Origin: Saprospiraceae bacterium
GTDB taxonomy: Bacteria; Bacteroidota; Bacteroidia; Chitinophagales; Saprospiraceae
NCBI GenBank assembly: GCA_016714765.1
Contig: JADKCF010000014.1
Coordinates: 1-64,000 of the forward strand
Direction: 5' to 3'
Length of the DNA: 64,000 nt
Shown piece by piece: positions 48,595-58,696 of this stretch. The translations under genes were made by a program, and so were the position numbers. Under the pieces are notes generated by a model that saw only the letters and a list, made by a program, of their open reading frames with translations, did not search any database and was not told the origin of the DNA. Position 1 is the stretch's first letter. Every line of letters begins with the position of its first letter.

Positions 48595-50736
48595 GTGACA
48601 ACAGAACAGCACAAATATACAATACTAAAAGATATTTGGGGATTTACGAGCTTTCGTTCCCAACAGAGTGAGATTGTAGATCATGTACTCCATGGTAAGG
48701 ATAGTCTTATAATTATGCCAACAGGGGGTGGTAAGTCCCTTTGCTTTCAGCTTCCTGCTTTAATTTTCAAAGGTTTGACCGTAGTCATTTCTCCTTTGAT
48801 AGCATTGATGAATGACCAGGTCACTGCATTAAAATTGTCAGGAGTAAAAGTGGCCGCATTTCACTCCAACATGAACAGAAATGAACAGATGGACGTCGAA
48901 AGGGAACTCTTGGGTGGCCAGATTAAACTATTATATGTTTCACCAGAAAGAGCCAATAGTAGTGGGTTCCCTGAATTTCTCCACAAGCTTAACATTTCTT
49001 TATTTGCGATAGACGAGGCACATTGCGTTTCTATTTGGGGAAATGATTTTCGACCAGATTATGTTATGCTTAATGTTCTGCGTGACAAGTTTAGCCATGT
49101 ACCATTTATTGCATTGACTGCAACGGCAGATGCCGCTACTCAGCTGGATATTTGCAGGCAGCTTCATCTAAAAAATCCCGAAATATTTGTTTCTTCGTTT
49201 GAACGTAAAAATATTTTTACCGAAGCAAGGCCTGCTGAACAAAAATACAAACAAGTGGCTGAATTCCTTCATAAAGTTAAAGGACAAAGCGGCATCATCT
49301 ATTGCTTAAGCAGGAAGGAAACTGAAAAGTTATCCTTAAAATTAGCACAGGCCGGATTTAATTGTGATTTTTATCATGCAGGAATGAGTGCTGATGACCG
49401 GAAAAGGGTTCAGAAAGATTTCCAGGATGATAAGATACAATTTATATGTGCTACTATCGCTTTTGGGATGGGAATTGACAAAAGTAATATCAGATGGATT
49501 ATTCATTATTCCATGCCCAAAAATCTGGAGGGTTATTATCAGGAAATTGGAAGGGCAGGTAGGGATGGTTCTCCTGCTAAAGCGTTGTTGTTTTACAGTT
49601 GGGGGGATTATATCATGTTGAAGCGTTTTATAGATGAAAGTCAGGCAAACGAAGAATTCAAAACAGTACAATATGCCAAGTTGGAGCGTATGTGGGAATT
49701 CGCTTCGGCCAATGAATGCAGAACAAATGTGGTTTTGAACTATTTTGGCGAATTCAGAAATGAGCCTTGCAGGCATTGTGATAATTGTCTTAATCCACCT
49801 AAAAGTAAAGATGCTACCATCACTGCTCAAAAAGCGCTTTCAGCCGTAATCAGGTGCAATGAAAACGTCGGAATGAACCTATTGATTGATGTGTTGCGTG
49901 GCTCTTTTAGGGCAGAAGTGAGGGAAGCGGGGCTGGATAAAATAAAGACCTTTGGGGCTGGAAAGGACATCTCATTTATCAATTGGAAAATATACATTAC
50001 ACAACTGATTAATAAGGGGTTTTTGCGCATCGATTATACTGACGGGTTTAAAATTAAATCAACACCACTGACCCGAACCGTGCTTTTTGAGGATGTAAAA
50101 GTACAATTGGTGGATCTTACTTACACAGACCTCGTGACAGAAGCACCTAAGCCGAAACAAAAAAAGGTAATTCTCGAAGACGAATTAATGCAAAAACTTA
50201 AAGAATGGCGTACAGAATTAGCAAGGCAGAAGCAAGTACCTTCGTATGTTATTTTTTCTGATAAAGTCTTTGAAAATATAGTAGCAACAAAACCTTTGAC
50301 CCGATCAGACCTTATTCAGGTGGAAGGTATCGGGACAGTAAAAATGCAGCATTATGGCGAAGATATTCTGGCCATTGTACAGGGTTATATAAGTAGTCAG
50401 GATCTAATTAAAAACGTTCAGGGAAAAACTTATCTTGATACCTATCAGCTTTACAAACAAGGTCTTTCACCCAGTGATATTGCCCAAAAAAGGGGTATTT
50501 CTGAGACAACTGTATATTCTCATCTGGCTTATCTGTACGCCAAAGATGAACCCGTAGATATATTTCAGTTTGTAAACGAAAATGAAATCGCTAAAGTTAA
50601 AAACGCCTGGCAAAAAGCCAATAAGGTGATGACATTAAGTGTGATCGCTGAACATTTGATCAGTCCGATCGAGTTTCACAAAATTAGGTTGGCCTTGGCT
50701 GTAGTTGTCAAAAGGAATATGAATAATGATTTATAG
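48595..50736 (+). CDS. recQ: ATP-dependent DNA helicase RecQ
   Basis: RecQ unwinds DNA 3' to 5' in recombination and fork repair. From the GTG at 48595 the protein has 713 residues. It shows the motif 0 region FRSQQSEIVDHVL, Walker A MPTGGGKSLCFQLPA (about residues 40-54), DEAHC near 140, FGMGIDKSNIRWIIHY and the RecQ arginine-finger stretch YYQEIGRAGRDGSPA. The zinc site CRHCDNC is near residue 393, with the winged-helix RQC and HRDC domains after it. The C terminus (GLSPSDIAQKRGISETTVYS) adds a helix-turn-helix domain found in Bacteroidota RecQ. The reading frame extends upstream to 48403, but this is antisense to the glycosylase gene. Confidence 0.93.
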   Translation: MTTEQHKYTILKDIWGFTSFRSQQSEIVDHVLHGKDSLIIMPTGGGKSLCFQLPALIFKGLTVVISPLIALMNDQVTALKLSGVKVAAFHSNMNRNEQMDVERELLGGQIKLLYVSPERANSSGFPEFLHKLNISLFAIDEAHCVSIWGNDFRPDYVMLNVLRDKFSHVPFIALTATADAATQLDICRQLHLKNPEIFVSSFERKNIFTEARPAEQKYKQVAEFLHKVKGQSGIIYCLSRKETEKLSLKLAQAGFNCDFYHAGMSADDRKRVQKDFQDDKIQFICATIAFGMGIDKSNIRWIIHYSMPKNLEGYYQEIGRAGRDGSPAKALLFYSWGDYIMLKRFIDESQANEEFKTVQYAKLERMWEFASANECRTNVVLNYFGEFRNEPCRHCDNCLNPPKSKDATITAQKALSAVIRCNENVGMNLLIDVLRGSFRAEVREAGLDKIKTFGAGKDISFINWKIYITQLINKGFLRIDYTDGFKIKSTPLTRTVLFEDVKVQLVDLTYTDLVTEAPKPKQKKVILEDELMQKLKEWRTELARQKQVPSYVIFSDKVFENIVATKPLTRSDLIQVEGIGTVKMQHYGEDILAIVQGYISSQDLIKNVQGKTYLDTYQLYKQGLSPSDIAQKRGISETTVYSHLAYLYAKDEPVDIFQFVNENEIAKVKNAWQKANKVMTLSVIAEHLISPIEFHKIRLALAVVVKRNMNNDL

Positions 50737-50811
50737 AGAGTGCGTGTACATTGAAATAAATATGGAATATTGATTTTTTTTTAGTTTTAAATAAAAAAAG
50801 TGATTTAATAC

Positions 50812-50842
50812 TTGATAATCACGACAAATGACATTATATTTG
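50812..50842 (+). promoter_or_regulatory. Promoter of the Xre/RES toxin-antitoxin operon
   Basis: TTG at 50812-50814 and TATATTTG at 50835-50842 are separated by 20 nt, a full match to the Bacteroidota -33/-7 pattern. The expected start site is near 50849, just ahead of the ATG at 50860. It therefore excludes the in-frame TTG at 50812 as a start codon. Confidence 0.6.
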
Positions 50843-50859
50843 TGTCAAAATACGTTTTT

Positions 50860-51321
50860 ATGAAAACCTATAAAAAGTCAAAGCCAGATACGACGCAACT
50901 CTATGAGCCTGTTGCAGCATATAAATTATCTGGGACCACATCCGTTACAGATTCTGGTTTACAGGTTGTTCATGACGCCAGGGCTGGCATAAAATTTAAA
51001 AAATTACTTAATCTTGGCGAGATCATGGCACTAAGTCTAAGTGACTTAGCTCGGATATTAAATCTCTCACTGCGTACCATACAACGGTACGATACTGACT
51101 TTGTATTGGATGCCGATGCTTCTTCCAAAATCATACAGTTGTCGATACTTCAGGATAAAGGACTGGAGGTATTCGGTGATCAGTCTGCTTTTAATGACTG
51201 GCTTCGTATGCCTATGAGGGAGTTAGACGGTGGCAGTCCGCTGGAGTTTCTGGATACACCGTTTGGATACCAGATATTGCATCAGGTATTGGGAAGGATT
51301 GAGCACGGTATCTTTGCCTGA
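50860..51321 (+). CDS. Xre/MbcA/ParS-type antitoxin
   Basis: This 153-residue protein has an N-terminal helix-turn-helix (MALSLSDLARILNLSLRTIQ, about residues 56-75) and a C-terminal DUF2384/ParS toxin-binding domain (VFGDQSAFNDWLRMPMRELD then EFLDTPFGYQILHQVLGRIE). This is the antitoxin class paired with RES toxins; it blocks the toxin active site and represses the operon. The stop codon overlaps the next start by 1 nt (TGATG), so the two are translationally coupled. The start is set by the promoter just upstream. Confidence 0.88.
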   Translation: MKTYKKSKPDTTQLYEPVAAYKLSGTTSVTDSGLQVVHDARAGIKFKKLLNLGEIMALSLSDLARILNLSLRTIQRYDTDFVLDADASSKIIQLSILQDKGLEVFGDQSAFNDWLRMPMRELDGGSPLEFLDTPFGYQILHQVLGRIEHGIFA

Positions 51322-51782
51322 TGGAGGTTTATAGAATCACAAGGGAAAAGTATGCTGCCGATCTTACAGGGGAAGGAGCGAGGTTGTATGGTGGCAGATG
51401 GAATAGGCCAGGTGTGGCCGCATTGTATACCAGCGAGGCAAGGTCGTTGGCATTATTAGAATTGTTAGTACATTTTAATAGTGCAGCGGCATTGAAAATG
51501 AAATATGTATTTATTACTTTGACATTGAATGAAAAAGATGTGGAGACATTGGATAGGAAGTACCTTAAAAAAGGAAGTACCAACTTCAATGATGAATCTC
51601 TATGGCAACTTACGGATGATTTTTTTATAAACAAGAATATTTTAGCTCTTAGAGTACCAAGTGTAATCATTCCTCAGGAATATAATATTATCATCAACCC
51701 TGCTCATTCAAAAATGAAACATATTGAAATTATTCAAAAGGAAAATGCAGATATTGACATGAGATTGGTTTCAAATATTTAG
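51321..51782 (+). CDS. RES domain toxin (NAD+ phosphorylase family)
   Basis: This 153-residue protein is named for its conserved Arg-Glu-Ser residues. GARLYGGRWNRPGVAALYTS (residues 19-38) carries the conserved R, Y and R residues, ARSLALLELLVH has Glu47, and PSVIIPQEYNIIINPAHSKM near the C terminus holds the conserved Ser and Asn-Pro-x-His. Characterised RES toxins destroy NAD+. Coupled to the Xre antitoxin upstream. No lesion is visible, so the module is probably functional. Confidence 0.88.
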   Translation: MEVYRITREKYAADLTGEGARLYGGRWNRPGVAALYTSEARSLALLELLVHFNSAAALKMKYVFITLTLNEKDVETLDRKYLKKGSTNFNDESLWQLTDDFFINKNILALRVPSVIIPQEYNIIINPAHSKMKHIEIIQKENADIDMRLVSNI

Positions 51783-51837
51783 GATAATTTATTTTTGAAG
51801 GAAAATAATTATATCTTTACCCATTAAAACGATAATA

Positions 51838-52539
51838 ATGGCCACACCGCATATAGAAGCAAAAGACGGAGAAATTGCAGAATCGATTTTATTGCCTGGA
51901 GATCCCTTAAGAGCAAAATATATTGCTGATAACTTTCTGACCGATGTAGTACAGTTTAATAGGGTGAGAAATATGCTCGGTTATACAGGATTGTATAAGG
52001 GTAAAAGAGTTTCTGTAATGGGTACAGGCATGGGAATGCCATCTATTGGTATTTATTCCTATGAGCTGATCAAATTTTATGGAGTCAAAAAATTGGTTAG
52101 GGTGGGTTCAGCGGGTTCCATACAGCCAGACGTAAAAATTAATGACATTGTCATAGCTCAGGCTGCCTCTACCAACTCAAACTTTAGTAAGCAGTTTCGT
52201 GTGAGAGGCGAAATATCAGCCATTTCAGATTATAAACTACTCTCCGCTGCTGTGTCAAGAGCTGAAGAACTAAAGTTACCATTTCATGTAGGAAACATTA
52301 TGAGCTCTGATACATTTTATGATTTTGAAAAAGGAAGCTGGAAGAAATGGGCAAAAATGGGTGTAACTTGTCTTGAAATGGAAGCGTATGCCTTGTTTTT
52401 AACTTCGATGTCGCTTAAAGCATCTGCTCTGACAGTTTGTACTATTTCAGATTCTTTGATTACGGGAGAGAGTATGGATCATAAAGATAGAGAGAGCGCT
52501 TTAGGGCAAATGATTGGACTTGTTTTGGATATTGTGTGA
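51838..52539 (+). CDS. deoD: Purine-nucleoside phosphorylase, DeoD type
   Basis: This 233-residue hexameric-type enzyme cleaves purine nucleosides with phosphate to give base and ribose 1-phosphate. It has MATPHIEA at the N terminus, the phosphate site LPGDPLRAKYIAD (about residues 19-31), LVRVGSAGSIQPDV near 86, and CLEMEAYALF near 180. The catalytic Asp lies in CTISDSLITGE (about 201-211). Normal length. Starts 55 nt after the RES gene. The 177 nt downstream (52540-52716) hold nothing recognisable. Confidence 0.9.
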   Translation: MATPHIEAKDGEIAESILLPGDPLRAKYIADNFLTDVVQFNRVRNMLGYTGLYKGKRVSVMGTGMGMPSIGIYSYELIKFYGVKKLVRVGSAGSIQPDVKINDIVIAQAASTNSNFSKQFRVRGEISAISDYKLLSAAVSRAEELKLPFHVGNIMSSDTFYDFEKGSWKKWAKMGVTCLEMEAYALFLTSMSLKASALTVCTISDSLITGESMDHKDRESALGQMIGLVLDIV

Positions 52540-52716
52540 TAAACTGACTAGTACCAATATTTTATACTGTCAGCTCTAAATAGAGAAAAATTTTGACTTA
52601 AACTGGAACAATTATACATCTTAATTGTCGTACTGATGTCTTTTTTATAAATTTTTATGATTCAAGTCCACTTTTTTACATTTAAGTTTTAGTTTTACAA
52701 TCATAAAATAAAAATT

Positions 52717-55700
52717 ATGGGCGTCAGCAAATACATTATTGTTTTTAATTGTATTTTTATAATGACTTCTTTATCGGGTCAGTATAATTATTGGGTTAAA
52801 ACCAATGAAAACCAATTTAGAAGTGATGGAGAGAAACGACTTGTCATTCCTGCCAAATATGATACTTATCGTTTTGATTTTGAAAAATTTAAAATGTGGT
52901 GTTTTGCTTCTGGTAGATCTGAGAATAGCAAGGGAAGTCATTTTAATGTGCCACTGCCCGATGGGACTACAGAGCCATTTGTCATTTCGGAAACGCCTGT
53001 ATTTGACGTAGAATTGCAGCAAAAATATGGTGGTTTTACCTCCTTCACTGGTAGCGGGATATCAGATAAAAATATGTACCTCAAGATGAGTGTTTCTCCT
53101 TTCGGTATTCATATTATGATCACCGGTTCTAAGGAAGGCGCGATTTTTATAGATCCATATACCCAATTTAACGAAACAGAATACATAGTATATTACAAAA
53201 AAGACTATCAGAAAAGAAAAGTAAAATTTTATTGTGGTGTCTCTGATGACTTAGAAAGCCCACATTTGATAAATAACGATAATCCTTTCATTGGTAAATC
53301 AGGTGCCAGATTGATTGGTGATTGTAAGTTGCGTACATACAGATTGGCTCTTTCATGTACAGGCGAATATGCGACTTTTCATGGTGGTACAATACCTAAA
53401 GTACTTGCAGCTTACAATGCAACCATGACGCGGGTCAATGGGGTTTATGAACGTGACGCTGGTATTACCATGAAGTTGGTTGGAAATACGGATAAGCTTA
53501 TATTTCTCAATGCCAATTCTGACCCTTTTACTAATAGTAGTGGTGATGTGATGTTGGATCAGAACCAGCAAGCCACGGATAGCAGAATTGGCTTTTCCAA
53601 TTATGATATTGGTCATGTATTCAGTACTGGAGGAGGAGGTATCGCTCAGCTCCGGTCACCTTGTTCGTCCAATAAAGCAATGGGCGTCACTGGTCAGCCT
53701 GCTCCGACAGGTGACCCATTTGATATCGATTATGTTGCACACGAGATGGGACATCAATTCGGTGCAAACCACACCCAGAATAATTCTTGCCAGCGAAATT
53801 CATCCACTGCTGTGGAGCCGGGCAGCGCCAGTACCATAATGGGTTATGCCGGTATTTGCGAACCGGATGTACAAAACAACAGCGATGCTCATTTTCATGG
53901 AATCAGTTTAAATGAAATAGCTAATTTTGTTGTAGCTGGCTCGGGAAATACATGTGCAGTCAAAACCGAACTCAGCAACTCTAAGCCTGAAATCAGTTTA
54001 ACAAAGACAAGCTACAATATACCAGCCTCAACACCATTTGCGCTGACTGCTGTAGCAACAGATGCTGATGGAGATAATCTCACATATTGTTGGGAACAAA
54101 TAGACAATGAGACGGCCAATATGCCTCCTAAAGCAGCCAATTCTGTCGGACCTGCTTTCAGGTCATTGCCTCCATCATTGAAGCCGGTACGATATTTTCC
54201 TGACCTGGAAAGGAAGTACCCATTGTGGGAAGTGCTTCCCTCAGTCAACAGAACGATGGATTTCAGATGCACAGTACGTGACAACCATATCGGAGGAGGC
54301 TGCACTGACGAAGCTGACGTTTCTATCAGAGTGACAGCTCAAAGTGGTCCATTTATAGTCTTGTACCCCAACACAACGACTGTGAGCTGGCTGGTAGGAT
54401 CAACACAGACAGTGAGCTGGGATGTAGCAAAGACAGACTTGGCTCCGGTTAATTGTAGTTTAGTTGACATTTTCCTTTCAATTGATGGTGGAGTCACTTA
54501 TCCTATACAGCTCGCAGATAATGTCCCCAATTCTGGTTCGTCCGAAATACAAACACCAGGTAAGCCGACCACACGGGCTAAGGTGATGGTCATGGGAGCA
54601 GACAATGTGTTTTCGATGTCTCAAATGCCAATTTCAAGATTATTTCTACATTCACCCTTTCGACAGATGTCCAGGAGGTGGATATTTGTCAACAAAATTT
54701 ATATGAAACCTTTGTTTCATTGGGGAAGATACAGGATATTACACAGCCTGTAATGTTGAGTGCAGAAGTGCCTTCACCACTTAGTTATACCTTTAGTATT
54801 AACCCTGTAATGGAAGTTCCGACAAAGTCATTATTTACATTGGTTGGCCTGCAATCTCTGCAAAAAGGCTATCATGATATTAAGATAAAAAGTATTTCAG
54901 GCAACGAACAATTGGAAACAACATTTAAGATGTTTTTAGGCAGTACTACTGCAGCTACTACTACTGCAATAATTCCTGCTTTGTACAAGTCTGACGTCAA
55001 CCCCAGTAATACTTTGTTTAAGTGGAATGAGGTAGAAGGAGCTAAAAGTTATTTATTTGAGTTAAGTGCTTCACCTGACTTCAATGTACTAATAAAAAAC
55101 GATATGATTTCAGGTGCGACTGAATATGTCTATGGATTGCAGGAAAGTAAAGTATATTACTGGAGAATCAAAGCCGTAAGCCCTTGTATTGAAAACTCAT
55201 ATAGTGAAGCATTTACCTTTCGTACATCAGGGGCTTCAGTCGGTGACGTTCAGATTTTAACGAATGAAATTTTATTATTGGACAAGGGCAAGTCAGGTGT
55301 GATAGATTCCTCAAAATTACATGTATCTCATACAGATGAAAATTATGTTTTTTTTACGGTAACTCACAAACCTGCTTTCGGCCAACTCTTGCTCAATGGA
55401 ATAGAGCTGAATGTGGGTAGTATTTTTACATTGTCAGATATACGAAACGGTAAGGTGGGTTACACGCATGATAATGGTATAAGCGAGGCAGATGAATTTA
55501 GATTTACAATTTTGGATGATCAAAACAGATGGGCCCCTGACAATAAATTTATAATAAAAATAAGGCAAAGCTTCCTTGGAGTAACTGCTTTTAAAAAGAA
55601 AAATCTATTATGTTTCGGTGATGTGAATGCTTCTATTCTGGCAGAAGGTTATGGAGGTAAATTGCCTTATCAATACTCTATCGATGGGCTGAATTTTCAA

Positions 55701-57146
55701 AATTCAACGGAATTCGTAAATCTTAAAAGTGGCAATTATGTTGTGACAATCAAAGACGGAGATGGAATCACCAATCAATCCAATACTATTGTAATATCTG
55801 ACCCAACACTAATATCAATTAATACTACCTTGAGTGATTATGATATTTTGGTCGAAGGCAATGGAGGCGTAGGGAATCTTGTTTATAGTATTGATGGTAT
55901 CACGTTTACATCTGAAAAGACCTTTAAAGACCCGGGTAATGGTATTTATACAGTTTATGCTAAAGATGAAAATGGATGTTTAGTAAGTTCAGACATAAAT
56001 ATTGATATACCTGCTTTGACATTAACGGCATCTATCACTACAGACATTTTGTGTGCCTCCCAAAAAGCCGTAATCACATGTGCTGGAGTTGGAGGTATTT
56101 TGCCATACACTTACAGCGCTGATGGCCAGACTTTTCAGGCATCTCCATCTCTAAGTGTTCCTGCAGGCAGGTATGCTGTTTTTATGAAAGACAAAGGAGG
56201 TAAAATCATTAAATCTGATAGTCTTACTACTAAAAATCCTTCACCAATCGAAATTGTATTGATTCAAAATAAACTACAGATAGTTGTAAAAGCAACAGGT
56301 GGTACCGGAAAACTATCATACAGCATTGATAATTTTAATTTCTCAACCAAAGATACTGTTACTTTTACTGATAATGGTACGTATAAGATTTACGTCAAGG
56401 ACGAAAGTGGGTGCATAAAAAGTGTCAGTCTAAGCCTGAATGTACTCAAAGACGTAACAGAAACAGTAAGACATAATACTTGTTTTGGTAAAAGTGACGG
56501 ATACATCAAAGTACAACCTACTAATGGAACCTTTCCATTTAAGTATAGTCTGAATGGCTCTGCATATGGAAACATAAAAGAATGGTCAGGGCTACCTGCT
56601 GGTACCTACCAATACATCATCAAAGATAATAAGAATGATAGCATTGTGGGCAATATAACTGTCCTGCAACCCGACAGTCTTGTATTAGAGACAGAGGTAA
56701 TTCAGAATACACTAACCATCAATGCTTCAGGGGGAACACCTCCTTATCAGTATAGTATTGACAATGGTTTTGTATTTCTGGATAACAATGTTTTTCCGGA
56801 CTTGCCGCAAGCTAACTATAGCGTTGTAGTAAAAGATAAAAATGGTTGCAGGGCTACAACGGTTGCTATTATTTCTTCCACAAATGATAGTGAGATTGTA
56901 CCTCGCTTCATAATTTATCCAAATCCTGTCAATGATTTATTATTTGTACAATTTACAGATGGTTTAAAGGAAAGGTCTACAATTGAATTGTTCAATATTG
57001 CAGGATCAAAGTTGGAGATTGATGATTTGATTAAGGATTCAGCAACAGGATGTACATTGCAAATGTCAGGTCTTGCACCTGGATTGTACATGATAAGCAT
57101 CGCAGATGACCAAAGTAAAACTTCCAGATTAGTTGTTAAACATTAA
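52717..57146 (+). CDS. Secreted reprolysin-like metalloprotease with SprB repeats and T9SS domain (one frameshift)
   Basis: This giant secreted protein has 1476 residues after repair. A signal peptide (YIIVFNCIFIMTSLSG) and a propeptide are followed by a reprolysin-like catalytic domain. That domain has the zinc site HEMGHQFGANH at residues 342-352 and Met-turn IMGYAGIC. A cadherin/FN3-like stretch follows. The first frame ends at 54753. Adding one T to the four-T run near 54610-54613 restores DNVFFDVSNANFKIISTFTL and joins the second frame. That frame has an FN3 domain, a Cadherin_3-like domain (FTVTHKPAFGQLLLNG), about five SprB-type repeats (CFGDVNASILAEGYGGKLPY and similar) and a sorting domain (IIYPNPVNDLLFVQF). 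It is probably an intact T9SS-secreted protease/adhesin. Confidence 0.85.
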
Positions 57147-57196
57147 TTCAAGGTCATCCTCTCGTATAAAATTAAAAGTAAATTATTTTAGTATTT

Positions 57197-57228
57197 ACCC
57201 CTTCTTTTTAATGGGGTGGAAGTTTTTT
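57197..57228 (+). terminator. Possible terminator after the metalloprotease gene
   Basis: A short acccc/ggggt stem (57197-57201 with 57213-57217) is followed by a T-rich run at 57223-57228. The stem is only 5 bp, so the call is weak. The rest of the 328-nt gap up to 57474 holds only the glnII promoter candidate. Confidence 0.4.
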
Positions 57229-57419
57229 AATTGAATGTTTTACGCCTTGACCTACAAAATATTAGGATAGGGGACTGTTTTGGGTGATTTTTATTGATTT
57301 TGAAATTCATATCATTAAATGTTTTATTTATTTGAATTACAAAGTGATAGATTTGTCAATCTGTTTTTACGCACTACAAAATGATTATAATTTATCTTTT
57401 TAACTCCTTCATGAGACGA

Positions 57420-57427
57420 TACCTTTG
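57420..57427 (+). promoter_or_regulatory. Candidate -7 element of the GSII gene
   Basis: TACCTTTG matches TAnnTTTG and lies about 47 nt before the chosen ATG (57475). The identical octamer precedes the GSIII gene at 58661. Confidence 0.45.
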
Positions 57428-57474
57428 TAATGATATAATTAATTGTGCAACTATCTTCATTTAGCATGACCTAT

Positions 57475-58506
57475 ATGATAAAATCAAAATTAGAGTACGT
57501 TTGGCTTGATGGTTATAAGCCTACCCAAAGTCTCAGAAGTAAAACAAAAATTGTAGAAAATTTTTCAGGCAACCTTGCTGACTGTGAAAGATGGTGCTTT
57601 GATGGCTCATCTACTCAACAGGCCCCCGGAGGTTCTTCAGATTGCTTACTTGACCCAGTATTTATATGTAAAGACCCGCAGCGCAAAAATGGATATCTAG
57701 TAATGTGTGAGGTGTTGAGTCCTGATGGAAGTCCACATCCTACTAATGGTCGTGCTACAATTGCAGATGATGACAATGATTTCTGGTTTGGGTTTGAACA
57801 GGAATATTTTCTTTGGAATCCGGATCTCAATAAACCATTAGGATTTCCTGCCAACAGATTTCCTGCACCACAAGGTCAATATTATTGTTCAGTGGGTGCT
57901 GCCAATGCTTTTGGTAGAAATATTGTAGAAGAGCACCTGGATGTATGCCTGGATGCAGGCCTTAATGTGGAGGGCATCAATGCTGAAGTAGCAGCCGGGC
58001 AGTGGGAGTTTCAGATTTTCGCCAAAGGAGCCAAAGCTGCAGGTGATCAGGTTTGGATAGCAAGGTACCTTCTGGAAAGAATAGGCGAAAAATATGGTGT
58101 AGTCATAAACTGGCATTGCAAACCTTTAGGAAATCTTGACTGGAATGGTTCTGGTATGCATGCTAATTTTTCTAATTCTGTCCTCAGGACTTGTGGAGAT
58201 AAATATATATATGAACAGATATGTGAAGCATTCCGACCGGTCGTGAAGGAACATATTGCTGTATATGGCGCTGACAATCATCTTAGATTGACAGGGGCGC
58301 ATGAAACGCAATCCATCGACCAGTTTAGTTTTGGAATATCAGACAGAGGGGCATCTATCAGGATTCCGATAGGTACTGTCGAAAGAGGATGGAAAGGTTG
58401 GCTTGAAGACAGAAGGCCAAATTCGGCAGCAGATCCCTATAAAGTAGCGTCACGGATTATTAAAACTGTCAAATCAGTAAAAGTTATGGCGGAAGCTATG
58501 AAATAA
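57475..58506 (+). CDS. Glutamine synthetase type II
   Basis: This short, eukaryotic-type glutamine synthetase has about 343 residues. The family start is KLEYVWLDGYKPTQSLRSKT, and I choose the ATG at 57475 (MIKSKLEYVW) over an in-frame ATG at 57466 and a GTG at 57445. The active-site segments are CERWCFDGSSTQQAPGGSSD (about residues 37-56), FWFGFEQEYFLW, GINAEVAAGQWEFQI and NWNGSGMHANFSNS-like NLDWNGSGMHANFS, and LTGAHETQSIDQFSFGISDR. It makes glutamine from glutamate, ammonia and ATP. Located directly before a GSIII gene, with its own terminator between. Confidence 0.9.
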   Translation: MIKSKLEYVWLDGYKPTQSLRSKTKIVENFSGNLADCERWCFDGSSTQQAPGGSSDCLLDPVFICKDPQRKNGYLVMCEVLSPDGSPHPTNGRATIADDDNDFWFGFEQEYFLWNPDLNKPLGFPANRFPAPQGQYYCSVGAANAFGRNIVEEHLDVCLDAGLNVEGINAEVAAGQWEFQIFAKGAKAAGDQVWIARYLLERIGEKYGVVINWHCKPLGNLDWNGSGMHANFSNSVLRTCGDKYIYEQICEAFRPVVKEHIAVYGADNHLRLTGAHETQSIDQFSFGISDRGASIRIPIGTVERGWKGWLEDRRPNSAADPYKVASRIIKTVKSVKVMAEAMK

Positions 58507-58540
58507 ATAAACCATAAATGAGTTTATGTTTTTAATAAAT

Positions 58541-58571
58541 AAAAGCCTGACATATTTGATCAGGCTTTTTT
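58541..58571 (+). terminator. Intrinsic terminator after the GSII gene
   Basis: A 10-bp stem (aaaagcctga at 58541-58550 with tcaggctttt at 58560-58569) ends in a T tract to 58571. It separates the two glutamine synthetase genes into different transcription units. Confidence 0.85.
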
Positions 58572-58660
58572 ATTTTGTCTATATTTTGCAAATGAATAGA
58601 AAAGTGAGTGGGTAGTCTAATTTTTTTCAAAATTTTTAGTGTTACTACCCCTAAAAAATA

Positions 58661-58668
58661 TACCTTTG
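58661..58668 (+). promoter_or_regulatory. Candidate -7 element of glnN
   Basis: TACCTTTG, the same octamer as upstream of the GSII gene, lies 28 nt before the glnN ATG. Confidence 0.45.
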
Positions 58669-58696
58669 CATCAAATTTATATAAAAATATCAATAT

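Noticed and set aside
57230..57419. Riboswitch or RNA gene upstream of the glutamine synthetases
   Set aside because: No conserved core motif or strong hairpin other than the weak terminator was seen. No sigma-54-type GG/GC site was found here either.
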